The notes beneath the pieces are model-generated. The model did no database searches, had not been told where the DNA came from, and saw nothing but the letters and a program-made list of their open reading frames with translations. A program made the position numbers and the translations under genes. From NCBI GenBank assembly GCA_003242275.1, contig QGUX01000064.1:1-14262 (forward strand): DNA of 14,262 nucleotides, written 5' to 3'. Shown piece after piece: positions 7,959-14,262 of the stretch. Position 1 is the first letter of the stretch; each line of letters begins with the position of its first letter. Origin of the DNA: Pseudomonadota bacterium. GTDB lineage: Bacteria; Pseudomonadota; Gammaproteobacteria; Steroidobacterales; Steroidobacteraceae.

Positions 7959-9097
7959 GCGCACAACCACAGTTGCGGCGAGACGCGTTGCCACTGCAGC
8001 GCCGGCAGGCCGGCATCGCGGCCGATGCGCCCGAGGTAACGGATGACGGCCTCGGCGCGTTCGTCCTCCACGCACACGGGCCGGCCCGGCGGTTCCACGT
8101 ACACGGGAACCACGCCGGCCTCGAGCCGGCCGTCCGCATGCCATCGCACCACGCCCAGCGCCGCATGGACCGCCTCGGGATGGAAGGGCGCCAGCGTGTA
8201 GCGCGGATCGGGCTCGAAGCCGAACAGCTCGCGCCGGCGGCGCGCCCATTCCGCGCGCGCCGGGTGGGACTGGTCCATGGACAGCGCGGCGGTCACCACG
8301 CAGCCATTGCCCAGCCCGTGGAAGACCGGATGCCCGCCGGGCAGCGAGATGCCGCGCAGGATGTGCGCGTGGTGGCAGACCACCACGTCCGCGCCGGCCT
8401 CGAGCGCGGCCCGGGCCAGTTCGCGCTCATAGGGCTCGATGCGCGCCGGCGTGTGCACCACGCCCTGGTGCAGCGAGACCACCACCAGGCCGGCCACCGG
8501 CCTTGCCGCGGCGATGTCGCGCGCCAGCCATTCGCGCGCGGCCGGATCCATGGCGGTGATGGGCGACCTCGGCGTCACCGGGCTGCCGTCGGCGGTGCGC
8601 ACGGGCAGGTAGTTGCAGCCAGCGCGGTTCTCTCCGGCCCAGGCCGCCTCCGGGCCGACGCAGTTGTAGCTGAGCAGGGCAATGTTCCGGCCTTCGTGTT
8701 CCAGCCAGCCGGGGCGGCGCGCGATGGCGAGGTCGGCGCCCGCGCCGGCGTGCGCGATGCCCAGCCGGTCCAGCCGCGCGATGGTGTCGGCAATGCCCTC
8801 CGGGCCGCAGTCGGCGATGTGGTTGCCGGCCAGCGTCAGCGCGTGCACGCCGGCGCGCGCCAGCGCATCCAGGTGTTCCGGGTCCGCCCCCGGCGCCGGC
8901 ACGTCGCCGGCCAGCTCCTGTCCGCGGCGGGTGTGCGGCACTTCCAGGTGGCCGATCACCAGGTCGGCCTCGCGCAGGGCGGGGGCAATGCCCGACAGCC
9001 AGTGATCCGGCTCCGGCACGTCGAGCACGATGTCGCCGGTGAACAGCAGCGTCAGCGCGCGCGGAGATTGCTTCGTGTCGGCTGGATGCTTGATCAT
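7955..9097 (-). CDS. CapA-like (PGA_cap) metallophosphatase-fold protein, first gene of the operon
   Basis: This 380-residue protein has the CapA / poly-gamma-glutamate synthesis fold related to calcineurin-like phosphoesterases. Its motifs come in the right order: TLLFTGDIVLD (16-26), HLEVPHT, TLAGNHIADCG (the GNH motif), the VVVSLHQGVVHTPARIE stretch, and ADVVVCHHAHILRGISLPGG followed by PVFHGLGN. The Asp and His residues are those expected for metal binding. There is no signal peptide or membrane anchor ahead of the domain, unlike capsule-type CapA, so the product should be cytoplasmic, and no capsule genes are nearby. Leading a TRAP/CoA-transferase operon, it more likely acts on a small metabolite (perhaps a phosphoester or amide) than on capsule; this is inference. 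The ATG at 9097 is the only methionine near the domain start, and its ribosome-binding site (TGGTGAA) is weak. Confidence 0.88.
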   Translation of the reverse strand: MIKHPADTKQSPRALTLLFTGDIVLDVPEPDHWLSGIAPALREADLVIGHLEVPHTRRGQELAGDVPAPGADPEHLDALARAGVHALTLAGNHIADCGPEGIADTIARLDRLGIAHAGAGADLAIARRPGWLEHEGRNIALLSYNCVGPEAAWAGENRAGCNYLPVRTADGSPVTPRSPITAMDPAAREWLARDIAAARPVAGLVVVSLHQGVVHTPARIEPYERELARAALEAGADVVVCHHAHILRGISLPGGHPVFHGLGNGCVVTAALSMDQSHPARAEWARRRRELFGFEPDPRYTLAPFHPEAVHAALGVVRWHADGRLEAGVVPVYVEPPGRPVCVEDERAEAVIRYLGRIGRDAGLPALQWQRVSPQLWLCA

Positions 9098-9105
9098 TTC
9101 ACCAA
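9090..9105. promoter_or_regulatory. Imperfect dyad between the divergent CapA-like and GntR starts, possible operator
   Basis: The 16 bases from 9090 read TTG-N-T-N-A-NN-T-N-A-N-CAA, in which 10 of 16 positions obey two-fold symmetry, including the outer TTG/CAA. TGATCA (9091-9096) and ACCA-A-TGGT (9101-9109) are smaller palindromes in the same place. The site covers both start-codon regions. A GntR dimer could bind here and control both directions. I found no convincing -35/-10 pair for either gene. The symmetry is modest, so this is tentative. Confidence 0.35.
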
Positions 9106-9830
9106 TGGTCCAGCGGATTGCAACCAGGCCTGCGCGCCGTGCGCGCAACGTCAAGCCGGCTTCGCGTGCGGGCGATGCCGGCGCGGCGTTGCGTTCGCCG
9201 GCCGACGTGGCGGCATGGCTGCGCGAGCGCATCCGCCTCGGCCGCTTCGTGCCCGGCCAGCGCCTGGTCGAGGCCGACCTGGTCGAGGCCACCGGCGCGA
9301 GCCGCAGCAAGGTGCGCGAGGCATTGCGGCGCCTGGAGGCCGAGGGGCTGGTCTCCATCGAGGAATTCCGCGGTGCCTCGGTCAAGCGCCTGGGGCCGGA
9401 TGAAGTGCGGCAGATCTACCGCGCGCGCATGGCGCTGGAAGGGCTGGCCGCGGCCGAATGCGCGCTGCGCGCCGACGACGCGCTGCGCGCGCGCCTGCGC
9501 GAGACCCAGGCGAAGCTCGACGAGGTCGAGAAGGCCGGCGACCACGACCGCTTCGCGCAGCTCAACGGCGCCTGGCACCGCATGATCATCGAGGGCTCGG
9601 GCAATCCCTACATCGCCCAGTTCCTCACGCACCTGACGGTGCCCATCTACCGGCTGCTGTTCTCGACCTTCTACTCCACCCAGCGGCTGGCCGAGGCCAA
9701 TGCCGACCACCGCCTGATCACCGCCGCCATCGTGGAGGGACGGGCCGCCGATGCCGAGCAGGCCATGCGCACCCACATCAGCAACGGCCTTGCCGCGCTG
9801 CTGGAGCTCGATACACAACTGCAGGCCTGA
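9105..9830 (+). CDS. GntR-family transcriptional regulator, FCD (FadR) subgroup
   Basis: This 241-residue DNA-binding regulator has a winged helix at about 31-97: SPADVAAWLRERIRLGRF, then PGQRLVEADLVEATGASRSK with VREALRRLEAEGLVSIE. An FCD ligand-binding helical domain follows at about 98-238. FCD metal-site residues are visible: N154 where Asp is usual, H158 (AWHRMI), H202 (ADHRLI) and H224 (RTHIS). This fits a sensor of organic acids, the usual FCD ligands. The start at 9105 leaves a basic, disordered 30-residue leader; a later TTG at 9189 is possible, and an upstream ATG at 9030 would overlap the divergent gene. It faces away from the eight-gene operon, with 7 bases between the start codons, so self-regulation and control of that operon are likely. 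It ends convergent with the TonB receptor gene, 35 bases apart. Confidence 0.94.
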   Translation: MVQRIATRPARRARNVKPASRAGDAGAALRSPADVAAWLRERIRLGRFVPGQRLVEADLVEATGASRSKVREALRRLEAEGLVSIEEFRGASVKRLGPDEVRQIYRARMALEGLAAAECALRADDALRARLRETQAKLDEVEKAGDHDRFAQLNGAWHRMIIEGSGNPYIAQFLTHLTVPIYRLLFSTFYSTQRLAEANADHRLITAAIVEGRAADAEQAMRTHISNGLAALLELDTQLQA

Positions 9831-9836
9831 AGGGAC

Positions 9837-9859
9837 ATCGGCGCCATCGCGGCGGTGAT
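9837..9859. terminator. Weak hairpin in the convergent gap, possible terminator
   Basis: The 35-base gap between the convergent GntR and TonB-receptor stops contains ATCGGCGCC, a 5-base loop and GGCGGTGAT, which can pair over 7 of 9 positions. There is no run of T on either side, so an intrinsic terminator is only a weak possibility. Confidence 0.2.
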
Positions 9860-9865
9860 CCGGTT

Positions 9866-12523
9866 CTACCATTTCTTTCGCAGGGTCAGGGCGAAGAGCC
9901 GCCCGATGGGATTGGTGACGGTCGCATCGTAGCCGCCGCTGCCATTGGCGGACGGCGCGACATTGACATAGGGCGGATCCTCGTCGAAGGCATTGCGTAC
10001 CTCGAGTCCCACCTCGAGGTCCCGCAGCGCCGGTCCCTGGCTGAACGACCCGAGGTCGACCCCGAACGCGAGGTCCACCGGCGTGTACGGGCCGACGCCT
10101 TCGGCGGGCGTGACCGAATTGTTCCTGTAGCCGTGCACGCGCGTGATGGTAGCCTGCGCGGACCACGGTCCGCTGCTCCAGGCCGCGCCGCCGCGCAGCT
10201 TCAGCTTCAGCGGATTGAAGATGGTGTTGAGGCGGTCGACCATGGGTGCCGCCGGCGTGATCGCCACTTCATAGGTGGTGAGCCACGTGCCGTTGAGCGT
10301 GAAGGTCCAGCGCCCGGCGCTTGCGGTCTGCAGGGCGTAAGCCGCGGTGAAGTCGAAGCCCCTCATGTCCGAAACGCCCAGGTTCTGGTTGCGGCCGTCG
10401 ACGAACAGCGTGACGTTCGCCGCCGAACCGCCGGGCAGCACACCGACCACCCCGATGCCCTGGTCGATCGCCGCCTGCACGGCGGCGGCGGCCTCGGCAC
10501 CGCGCAGGATGATGTCCGTGCCCTCGAAGTCCGCCTCGTTCGCCAGCAGGTTGAGGTTCGACAGGTAGGCCTCGACCTGGTTCTTGTAGTGGACGTCGAA
10601 GTACGTGGCGCCCAGGCGCAGGTTGTTGCCCACGTCCCAGTCGAAGCCCACCGACCACGTGGTGGCCTCCTCGGGACCCAGGTCGCGGTTCTCGCCCGAC
10701 AGCGCCACACCCTGGATGGGCGCGCCGCCGGCCGGGTTCTGGTAGTTCTGCACGTACAGGTTGTTGCTGTTGCCGTAGATCTGCGAGATCAGCGGCGCGC
10801 GGAAGGAGGTGCCGTAGCTGCCGCGCACCGCGAGGTTGGCCACGGGACGCCAGGTGACGCCGAACTTGGAGTTGGTGGTGTCGCCCACGTCGCTGTAGTC
10901 GTCGTAGCGGATGGCGGCGTTGACGGTCAGCCGCTCGGCGCCGGGACGGGCGTTGCCGGGGCCGAACAGCGGGATCTGCAGCTCGGCATAGGCCGAGTCC
11001 ACGGTACGGCCGAAGTGGCGCCATGCCATGGCGGTGGTCGGGGCGCCGCGCGCGGAGCCCAGGTCCACGCCGATGTCCTGCCGCTCGTAGCCGGTGGCCA
11101 GGCCCAGGTTGCCGCCCGGCAGGCGCGCCAGCGTGCCGTTGAAGCGCAGCTCGTAGCCCTTGAAGTCGCTCTTCGTGGGCGCGAGGAAGATCTGGTTGGC
11201 GAGGGTCTCGAGCACGGCGCTGGAGGTGCGGTGCAGGCCGTAGGGATCGAAGGCCGTGGCCGGGTCGGAGCTGGCCAGCGCGGCGTTCAGGGCGCCGCTG
11301 TTCAGGCCGTACCACTGCTCGGAATTGTCCGAAGTCTTGCCGTAGCCGAACACCGCCTCGGCCTGCCAGTCGCCGCCCAGCTCCACCTGCACCGACGGGG
11401 TGACCTGCCAGTTGCGCGCGAAGCCCTCCGAGTCGTTGCGCGGCAGCTCGCCGGCGAAGCTGTAGTCGATGAAGTACGAGGTGCCCTCGAAGCCCTCGGG
11501 CCGCACGAACCAGGCATTGGTTTCCGGCACCGACAGGCGCGCGTTCGACCAGGGGAAGGCGCGCTTGAAGCGGCGGCGGCTGTAGAAGCCGTCGGCCAGC
11601 AGCCGGACCCGCGGCGAGATCTCGTAAGTGAAGGTGGAGGCGACGGAGTCGTAGGTCTGTTCCGGGAACAGATCCTGGCCGATGAGCTCGTCACAGCGAT
11701 TGGCCGTGCCGGGGGACAGGCTGGCCACGTTCTCCGTGGTGAGCCCACCTGCCGGGATGGCGTAGGTGGTCGAGTCGATCACCAGCGTGCCGGGGGAGCA
11801 GCGCGTGGTGCGGTAGTCGCGCCCGCCGCGCGCGGTCTGGTCGGCGCGGAAGAAGTCGCGGTCGTCACCTGAAAGGTTGTCGCGAAACACGTGCTCGTAG
11901 GCGAGCATGAACTGGCCACGCTCGAACACCGTGCCCCACGCGGCGCCCACCACGTATTCGCCGAAGTCGTCGGCGACGCCGCCGCGCGCGAAGGCTTCCG
12001 CGCCGTCGAGGCTGCGCCGCGGGATCAGGTTCACCACGCCGGCGATGGCATCCGAGCCGTAGATCGCGGAGGAGCCGTCGGCCACCACCTCGACGCGCTC
12101 CACGCCCAGCGTGGGCAGGATCGAGGGGTCGGTGCTGCGCGAGTTGTTGGTCACGCGGTGGCCGTCGACGATGATCAGCGTGGCATACGGGCCGATGCCG
12201 CGCAGGTTGACCGTGTTGCCATAGACGATGTTGCCGCTGCCGCCGGATTGCGCGCGCGAGTTCTCGCTCACGCCCAGGTCGAAGTTCTGCGGCAGTTCCT
12301 TCAGCATGCGGTCGAGGCTCACCTGGCCGGCGGTCTCGATCTCCTCGCGGCCCAGCGAGGTGACGGTGGCACCGACCACCTCGGCGCCGCGCACGCGGCT
12401 GCCGGTGACCACGACCTCTTCCAGTTCCGCGTCCGGCGCCGCCGCCGCGAACAGCGGCGATGCCCCGGCGATGCAGGCAGCGCCCAGGACCAGGCGGCGA
12501 ACGGTGAGCGACACTTCATCCAT
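9866..12523 (-). CDS. TonB-dependent outer-membrane receptor
   Basis: This 885-residue outer-membrane gate should take up a substrate using TonB-transmitted energy. A signal peptide occupies about 1-29 (hydrophobic LVLGAACIAGASPLFA). A TonB box (ELEEVVVTG, 33-41) follows, then the plug with TVNLRGIGPYATLIIVDGHR and VERVEVVADGSSAIYGSDAIAGVVNLI-type motifs (about 125-185), then a 22-strand-type barrel with FRAPLISQIYG and NLRLGATYFDVHYKNQVE late in the chain. It ends in LRKKW, an aromatic C-terminus as needed for barrel assembly, after an NAFDEDPPYVN motif seen in many receptors of this type. The ATG has GGAGGG 5 bases upstream. The first residues (MDEVSL) are acidic for a signal peptide, and a GTG three codons later would give a more typical one. 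Substrate is unknown. A strong palindromic operator precedes it. Confidence 0.96.
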   Translation of the reverse strand: MDEVSLTVRRLVLGAACIAGASPLFAAAAPDAELEEVVVTGSRVRGAEVVGATVTSLGREEIETAGQVSLDRMLKELPQNFDLGVSENSRAQSGGSGNIVYGNTVNLRGIGPYATLIIVDGHRVTNNSRSTDPSILPTLGVERVEVVADGSSAIYGSDAIAGVVNLIPRRSLDGAEAFARGGVADDFGEYVVGAAWGTVFERGQFMLAYEHVFRDNLSGDDRDFFRADQTARGGRDYRTTRCSPGTLVIDSTTYAIPAGGLTTENVASLSPGTANRCDELIGQDLFPEQTYDSVASTFTYEISPRVRLLADGFYSRRRFKRAFPWSNARLSVPETNAWFVRPEGFEGTSYFIDYSFAGELPRNDSEGFARNWQVTPSVQVELGGDWQAEAVFGYGKTSDNSEQWYGLNSGALNAALASSDPATAFDPYGLHRTSSAVLETLANQIFLAPTKSDFKGYELRFNGTLARLPGGNLGLATGYERQDIGVDLGSARGAPTTAMAWRHFGRTVDSAYAELQIPLFGPGNARPGAERLTVNAAIRYDDYSDVGDTTNSKFGVTWRPVANLAVRGSYGTSFRAPLISQIYGNSNNLYVQNYQNPAGGAPIQGVALSGENRDLGPEEATTWSVGFDWDVGNNLRLGATYFDVHYKNQVEAYLSNLNLLANEADFEGTDIILRGAEAAAAVQAAIDQGIGVVGVLPGGSAANVTLFVDGRNQNLGVSDMRGFDFTAAYALQTASAGRWTFTLNGTWLTTYEVAITPAAPMVDRLNTIFNPLKLKLRGGAAWSSGPWSAQATITRVHGYRNNSVTPAEGVGPYTPVDLAFGVDLGSFSQGPALRDLEVGLEVRNAFDEDPPYVNVAPSANGSGGYDATVTNPIGRLFALTLRKKW

Positions 12524-12528
12524 GATGA

Positions 12529-12534
12529 CCCTCC
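12529..12534 (-). promoter_or_regulatory. Ribosome-binding site of the TonB receptor gene
   Basis: GGAGGG on the minus strand lies 5 bases before the ATG at 12523. It is among the strongest Shine-Dalgarno matches in the window and decides the start against the longer open frame, which runs back through the operator into the hydrolase gene. Confidence 0.75.
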
Positions 12535-12568
12535 GTGTGGGCGGGTGTGGAGGCCGTCCCGCCCTGTG

Positions 12569-12592
12569 ATTGTTGACAATTTTGTCAACAAT
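12569..12592. promoter_or_regulatory. Near-perfect 24-base palindrome, probable GntR-type operator
   Basis: Arms ATTGTTGACAA and TTGTCAACAAT flank a 2-base TT centre, so 22 of 24 positions are symmetric. Each arm also contains its own smaller dyad: TTGT-TG-ACAA at 12570-12579 and TTGT-CA-ACAA at 12582-12591. GntR/FCD repressors commonly bind T-N-G-T...A-C-N-A dyads of this kind, and two sites offset by 12 bases would suit two dimers. It is an AT-rich island in GC-rich DNA and overlaps the predicted -10 element and transcription start of the TonB receptor gene, a position suited to repression. The FCD regulator at 9105-9830 is a candidate binder, but its own upstream dyad does not clearly match. 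Confidence 0.72.
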
Positions 12593-12618
12593 GTAATCGG
12601 CCCGGGCCGGGCCTGCAA
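12590..12618 (-). promoter_or_regulatory. Sigma-70-type promoter for the TonB receptor gene
   Basis: On the minus strand a -35 TTGCAG (12613-12618) is followed by a 17-base spacer and a -10 TACATT (12590-12595). The -35 matches four of six consensus positions (TTGACA) and so does the -10 (TATAAT), at ideal spacing. It starts right after the hydrolase stop codon (12625-12627). Initiation would fall near 12583, inside the palindrome, leaving a leader of about 60 bases. No experimental support is available. Confidence 0.5.
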
Positions 12619-12624
12619 GTGCCG

Positions 12625-14262
12625 TTACGGCGCCTCGGGCGGACGCAGCGGCAGGTCGATCCAGGAAGCGTTGCGGCCGGAGGCCACGCGGATGCGCGGC
12701 GGGGGCTCCTTGCGAAGTTCGGCGAGATTGCGCTGGCGCGGGTCGGCGCCGGTCACCACCACCCGCAGCCGCGAGCCGGCGGAGATGACGCGCGCCACCG
12801 GCGTGAGCGCGAATTCCAGGTCCACCTCGCGCCCCGGCGACAGCGGGACATGGTCGGCGGACAGGCCGGTGATCCACGGCAGGCCCAGCGTGTCGTAGGG
12901 CGCCTTGCCGGTCCTGCGGTAGGCGGCGGCGAGGCGGCCGAAGGCCAGCACGTCCGCGCTGCCATCCGGCGAAACCTGCTCCAGGTAGGCGAACAGCAGC
13001 GGCTCGGGATCATTCGACGCCACGCGCAGCCGCATCACCGGGAAACCCACCAGTTCCCGGGGCCCATCCAGCGCCGCGCTGGTGAAGCTCAGCCCGCGCC
13101 CGTGCTGGGACCCGACCCAGAAGGCGAAGGCCTCGGCCGGGCCGAGGTCGTAGTCCACCGTGAACTCGCCCGAACCGCGCCTGGGCGCCTTCGGCTGCAG
13201 CAGGCCCTCCGCGCCGGATGCGGCGAGGTACCAGCGCTGGCGCGGCGCATCCACGCCCGGCCAGCGGTCGGCCTCGCGCCAGTTGCGGCCGGCGGGCGCT
13301 TCCTCCAGCCACCACTTCACCCGCGCGGAAGCCGGTGCGGGAATGTCGCGCAGGTGCTGGTCGAAGTGGCGCTGCACCTCGCCGGCGAAGTCGAAGTCCG
13401 GTGGCACCGCGCAATGCGAGCCGGGACCGATCAGCAACCGCCCGCCGAGGTTCTCCGCGGCGAGGATCATCTGCCCGGTGGGCTCGTCGCGCAGGTTGCT
13501 CCAGAAGTAGGTGGCGATGCCGGAGCCGCGCAGCGTGTCGAGATAGGTGTAAGGGCCGACCTCCTCCCAGAAGCGGTTGCCGGTCAGCGGCGAGACACTG
13601 TCGCGGAAGGGCATGCCGTACCACAGCGGCGCCATCGGCGTGTTGTCCGCATGCTGCGCCACCGCCGCGCGCAGCAGCTCGCCGCGCCAGTCCTCGTCCA
13701 CCGGCACGCTGGCGAGGTCGTCGCTCAGTGGCTCGTCGGGGCGCGTGTTGAACTGCGCCGTGATGCCGCCGTTGCGCACGAAGGCGAACTTGTCGAGGTC
13801 CGATGCGCCGGTGAAGATGGCCCGCAGTGCCGGCGGCGCGGTCGACGCCACGTGCACCGTGGTGCCCCCCACGTAGGAGCAGCCGTACATGCCCACGCGG
13901 CCATTGGACCAGGGCTGCGCGGCCAGCCACTGGACGAGGTCGTGGCCGTCCATGGCTTCGGTGCGGTCCTGGAAGCCGCGCCGCGCCCCGAAGGAAGCGC
14001 CCTTGCCGCGGATGTCGGCCACCGCCAGCACGTAGCCGGCCGCCAGCAGGCGCTGGGCGATCTCGCGCGGGAAGGACTCCAGCTCACGCACCCGGCCGTC
14101 GGCGTCGCGGAAGCGGGCGCGATAGGGCGTGAACGCGAACACCGTGGGCAGTCGGCCCGGCAGCAGCGCGCCGTCGCGGGCCGGACGGTAGACGTGCATC
14201 GCCAGGCGCGTGCCGTCGCGCACCGGCACGTACAGCGACTCGCGCCGCGGGCCCTGCGGCGG
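12625..14262 (-). CDS. CocE/NonD-type alpha/beta hydrolase (X-Pro dipeptidyl-peptidase S15 family), N-terminus outside window
   Basis: About 545 residues are visible and the frame is still open at the right edge. Residue numbers here count from the in-frame GTG at 14229, which lies just inside the usual CocE opening (SLYVPVRDGTRLAMHVYRPA) and is therefore not taken as the start. The family hydrolyses esters or amides such as cocaine, cephalosporin esters and X-Pro peptides. Visible motifs are VADIRGKGAS (70-79), the nucleophile elbow GCSYVGG with Ser118, and GPGSHC with His272 as the likely catalytic histidine. A C-terminal jelly-roll domain (about 315-534) starts at WYLAASGAEG. The catalytic Asp, usually in a GWxD motif, is not obvious: the segment reads IATYFWSNLRDEP, with Asp248 three residues after the expected place. 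Missing residues probably include a signal peptide. It lies upstream of the TonB receptor gene on the same strand, suggesting linked processing and uptake of one compound. Confidence 0.92.
   Translation of the reverse strand, partial: PPQGPRRESLYVPVRDGTRLAMHVYRPARDGALLPGRLPTVFAFTPYRARFRDADGRVRELESFPREIAQRLLAAGYVLAVADIRGKGASFGARRGFQDRTEAMDGHDLVQWLAAQPWSNGRVGMYGCSYVGGTTVHVASTAPPALRAIFTGASDLDKFAFVRNGGITAQFNTRPDEPLSDDLASVPVDEDWRGELLRAAVAQHADNTPMAPLWYGMPFRDSVSPLTGNRFWEEVGPYTYLDTLRGSGIATYFWSNLRDEPTGQMILAAENLGGRLLIGPGSHCAVPPDFDFAGEVQRHFDQHLRDIPAPASARVKWWLEEAPAGRNWREADRWPGVDAPRQRWYLAASGAEGLLQPKAPRRGSGEFTVDYDLGPAEAFAFWVGSQHGRGLSFTSAALDGPRELVGFPVMRLRVASNDPEPLLFAYLEQVSPDGSADVLAFGRLAAAYRRTGKAPYDTLGLPWITGLSADHVPLSPGREVDLEFALTPVARVISAGSRLRVVVTGADPRQRNLAELRKEPPPRIRVASGRNASWIDLPLRPPEAP

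Noticed and set aside
9030..9104. Upstream ATG at 9030 as the GntR start
   Set aside because: It would add 25 residues without family similarity and overlap the start of the divergent CapA-like gene. The ATG at 9105 fits better.
12599..12608. Perfect GC palindrome GGCCCGGGCC as a terminator for the hydrolase gene
   Set aside because: It is a 10-base palindrome with no loop and no following T-run, and it sits in the spacer of the predicted promoter.

Overview
The window is GC-rich and packed almost wall to wall with genes. It looks like the chromosome of a Gram-negative bacterium, probably a Pseudomonadota: it has a TonB-dependent outer-membrane receptor, a three-part TRAP transporter, an FCD-type GntR regulator and several family III CoA-transferases. 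The receptor and the CocE-type hydrolase resemble those common in sphingomonads and in Nevskiales/Steroidobacter-like gammaproteobacteria, but nothing here fixes the genus.

Positions 1-9097 form one tightly coupled minus-strand gene train, read from right to left. The order is a CapA-like metallophosphatase homologue, TRAP small permease (DctQ), TRAP large permease (DctM), a 2-hydroxyacyl-CoA dehydratase (HGD-D) homologue, a double-domain family III CoA-transferase, a second HGD-D homologue, a TRAP substrate-binding lipoprotein (DctP), and a single-domain family III CoA-transferase that runs off the left edge. Six of the seven junctions overlap by 1 or 4 bases and the seventh has a 7-base gap, so this is almost certainly one transcription unit. 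The plausible logic is: TRAP imports an organic acid, a CoA-transferase makes its thioester, and the HGD-D pair acts on the acyl-CoA. Substrate and product cannot be read from the sequence. This is the most interesting part of the window. One HGD-D protein keeps only part of the iron-sulfur cysteine set and the other keeps none. The first half of the double CoA-transferase has lost its catalytic aspartate. No activating ATPase is visible.

Positions 9105-9830 hold a GntR/FCD regulator diverging from this operon, with only 7 bases between the two start codons and an imperfect dyad between them. It is the natural candidate to control the operon.

Positions 9866-14262 are a separate minus-strand block: a TonB-dependent receptor preceded by a CocE/NonD-type alpha/beta hydrolase, whose start lies beyond the right edge. 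The 101-base gap between them holds a convincing promoter overlapped by a near-perfect 24-base palindrome built from two TTGT-NN-ACAA sites. That is an operator design typical of GntR-family repressors. There is no gene-free stretch longer than 300 bases, and I saw no tRNA, rRNA, insertion sequence or CRISPR array.
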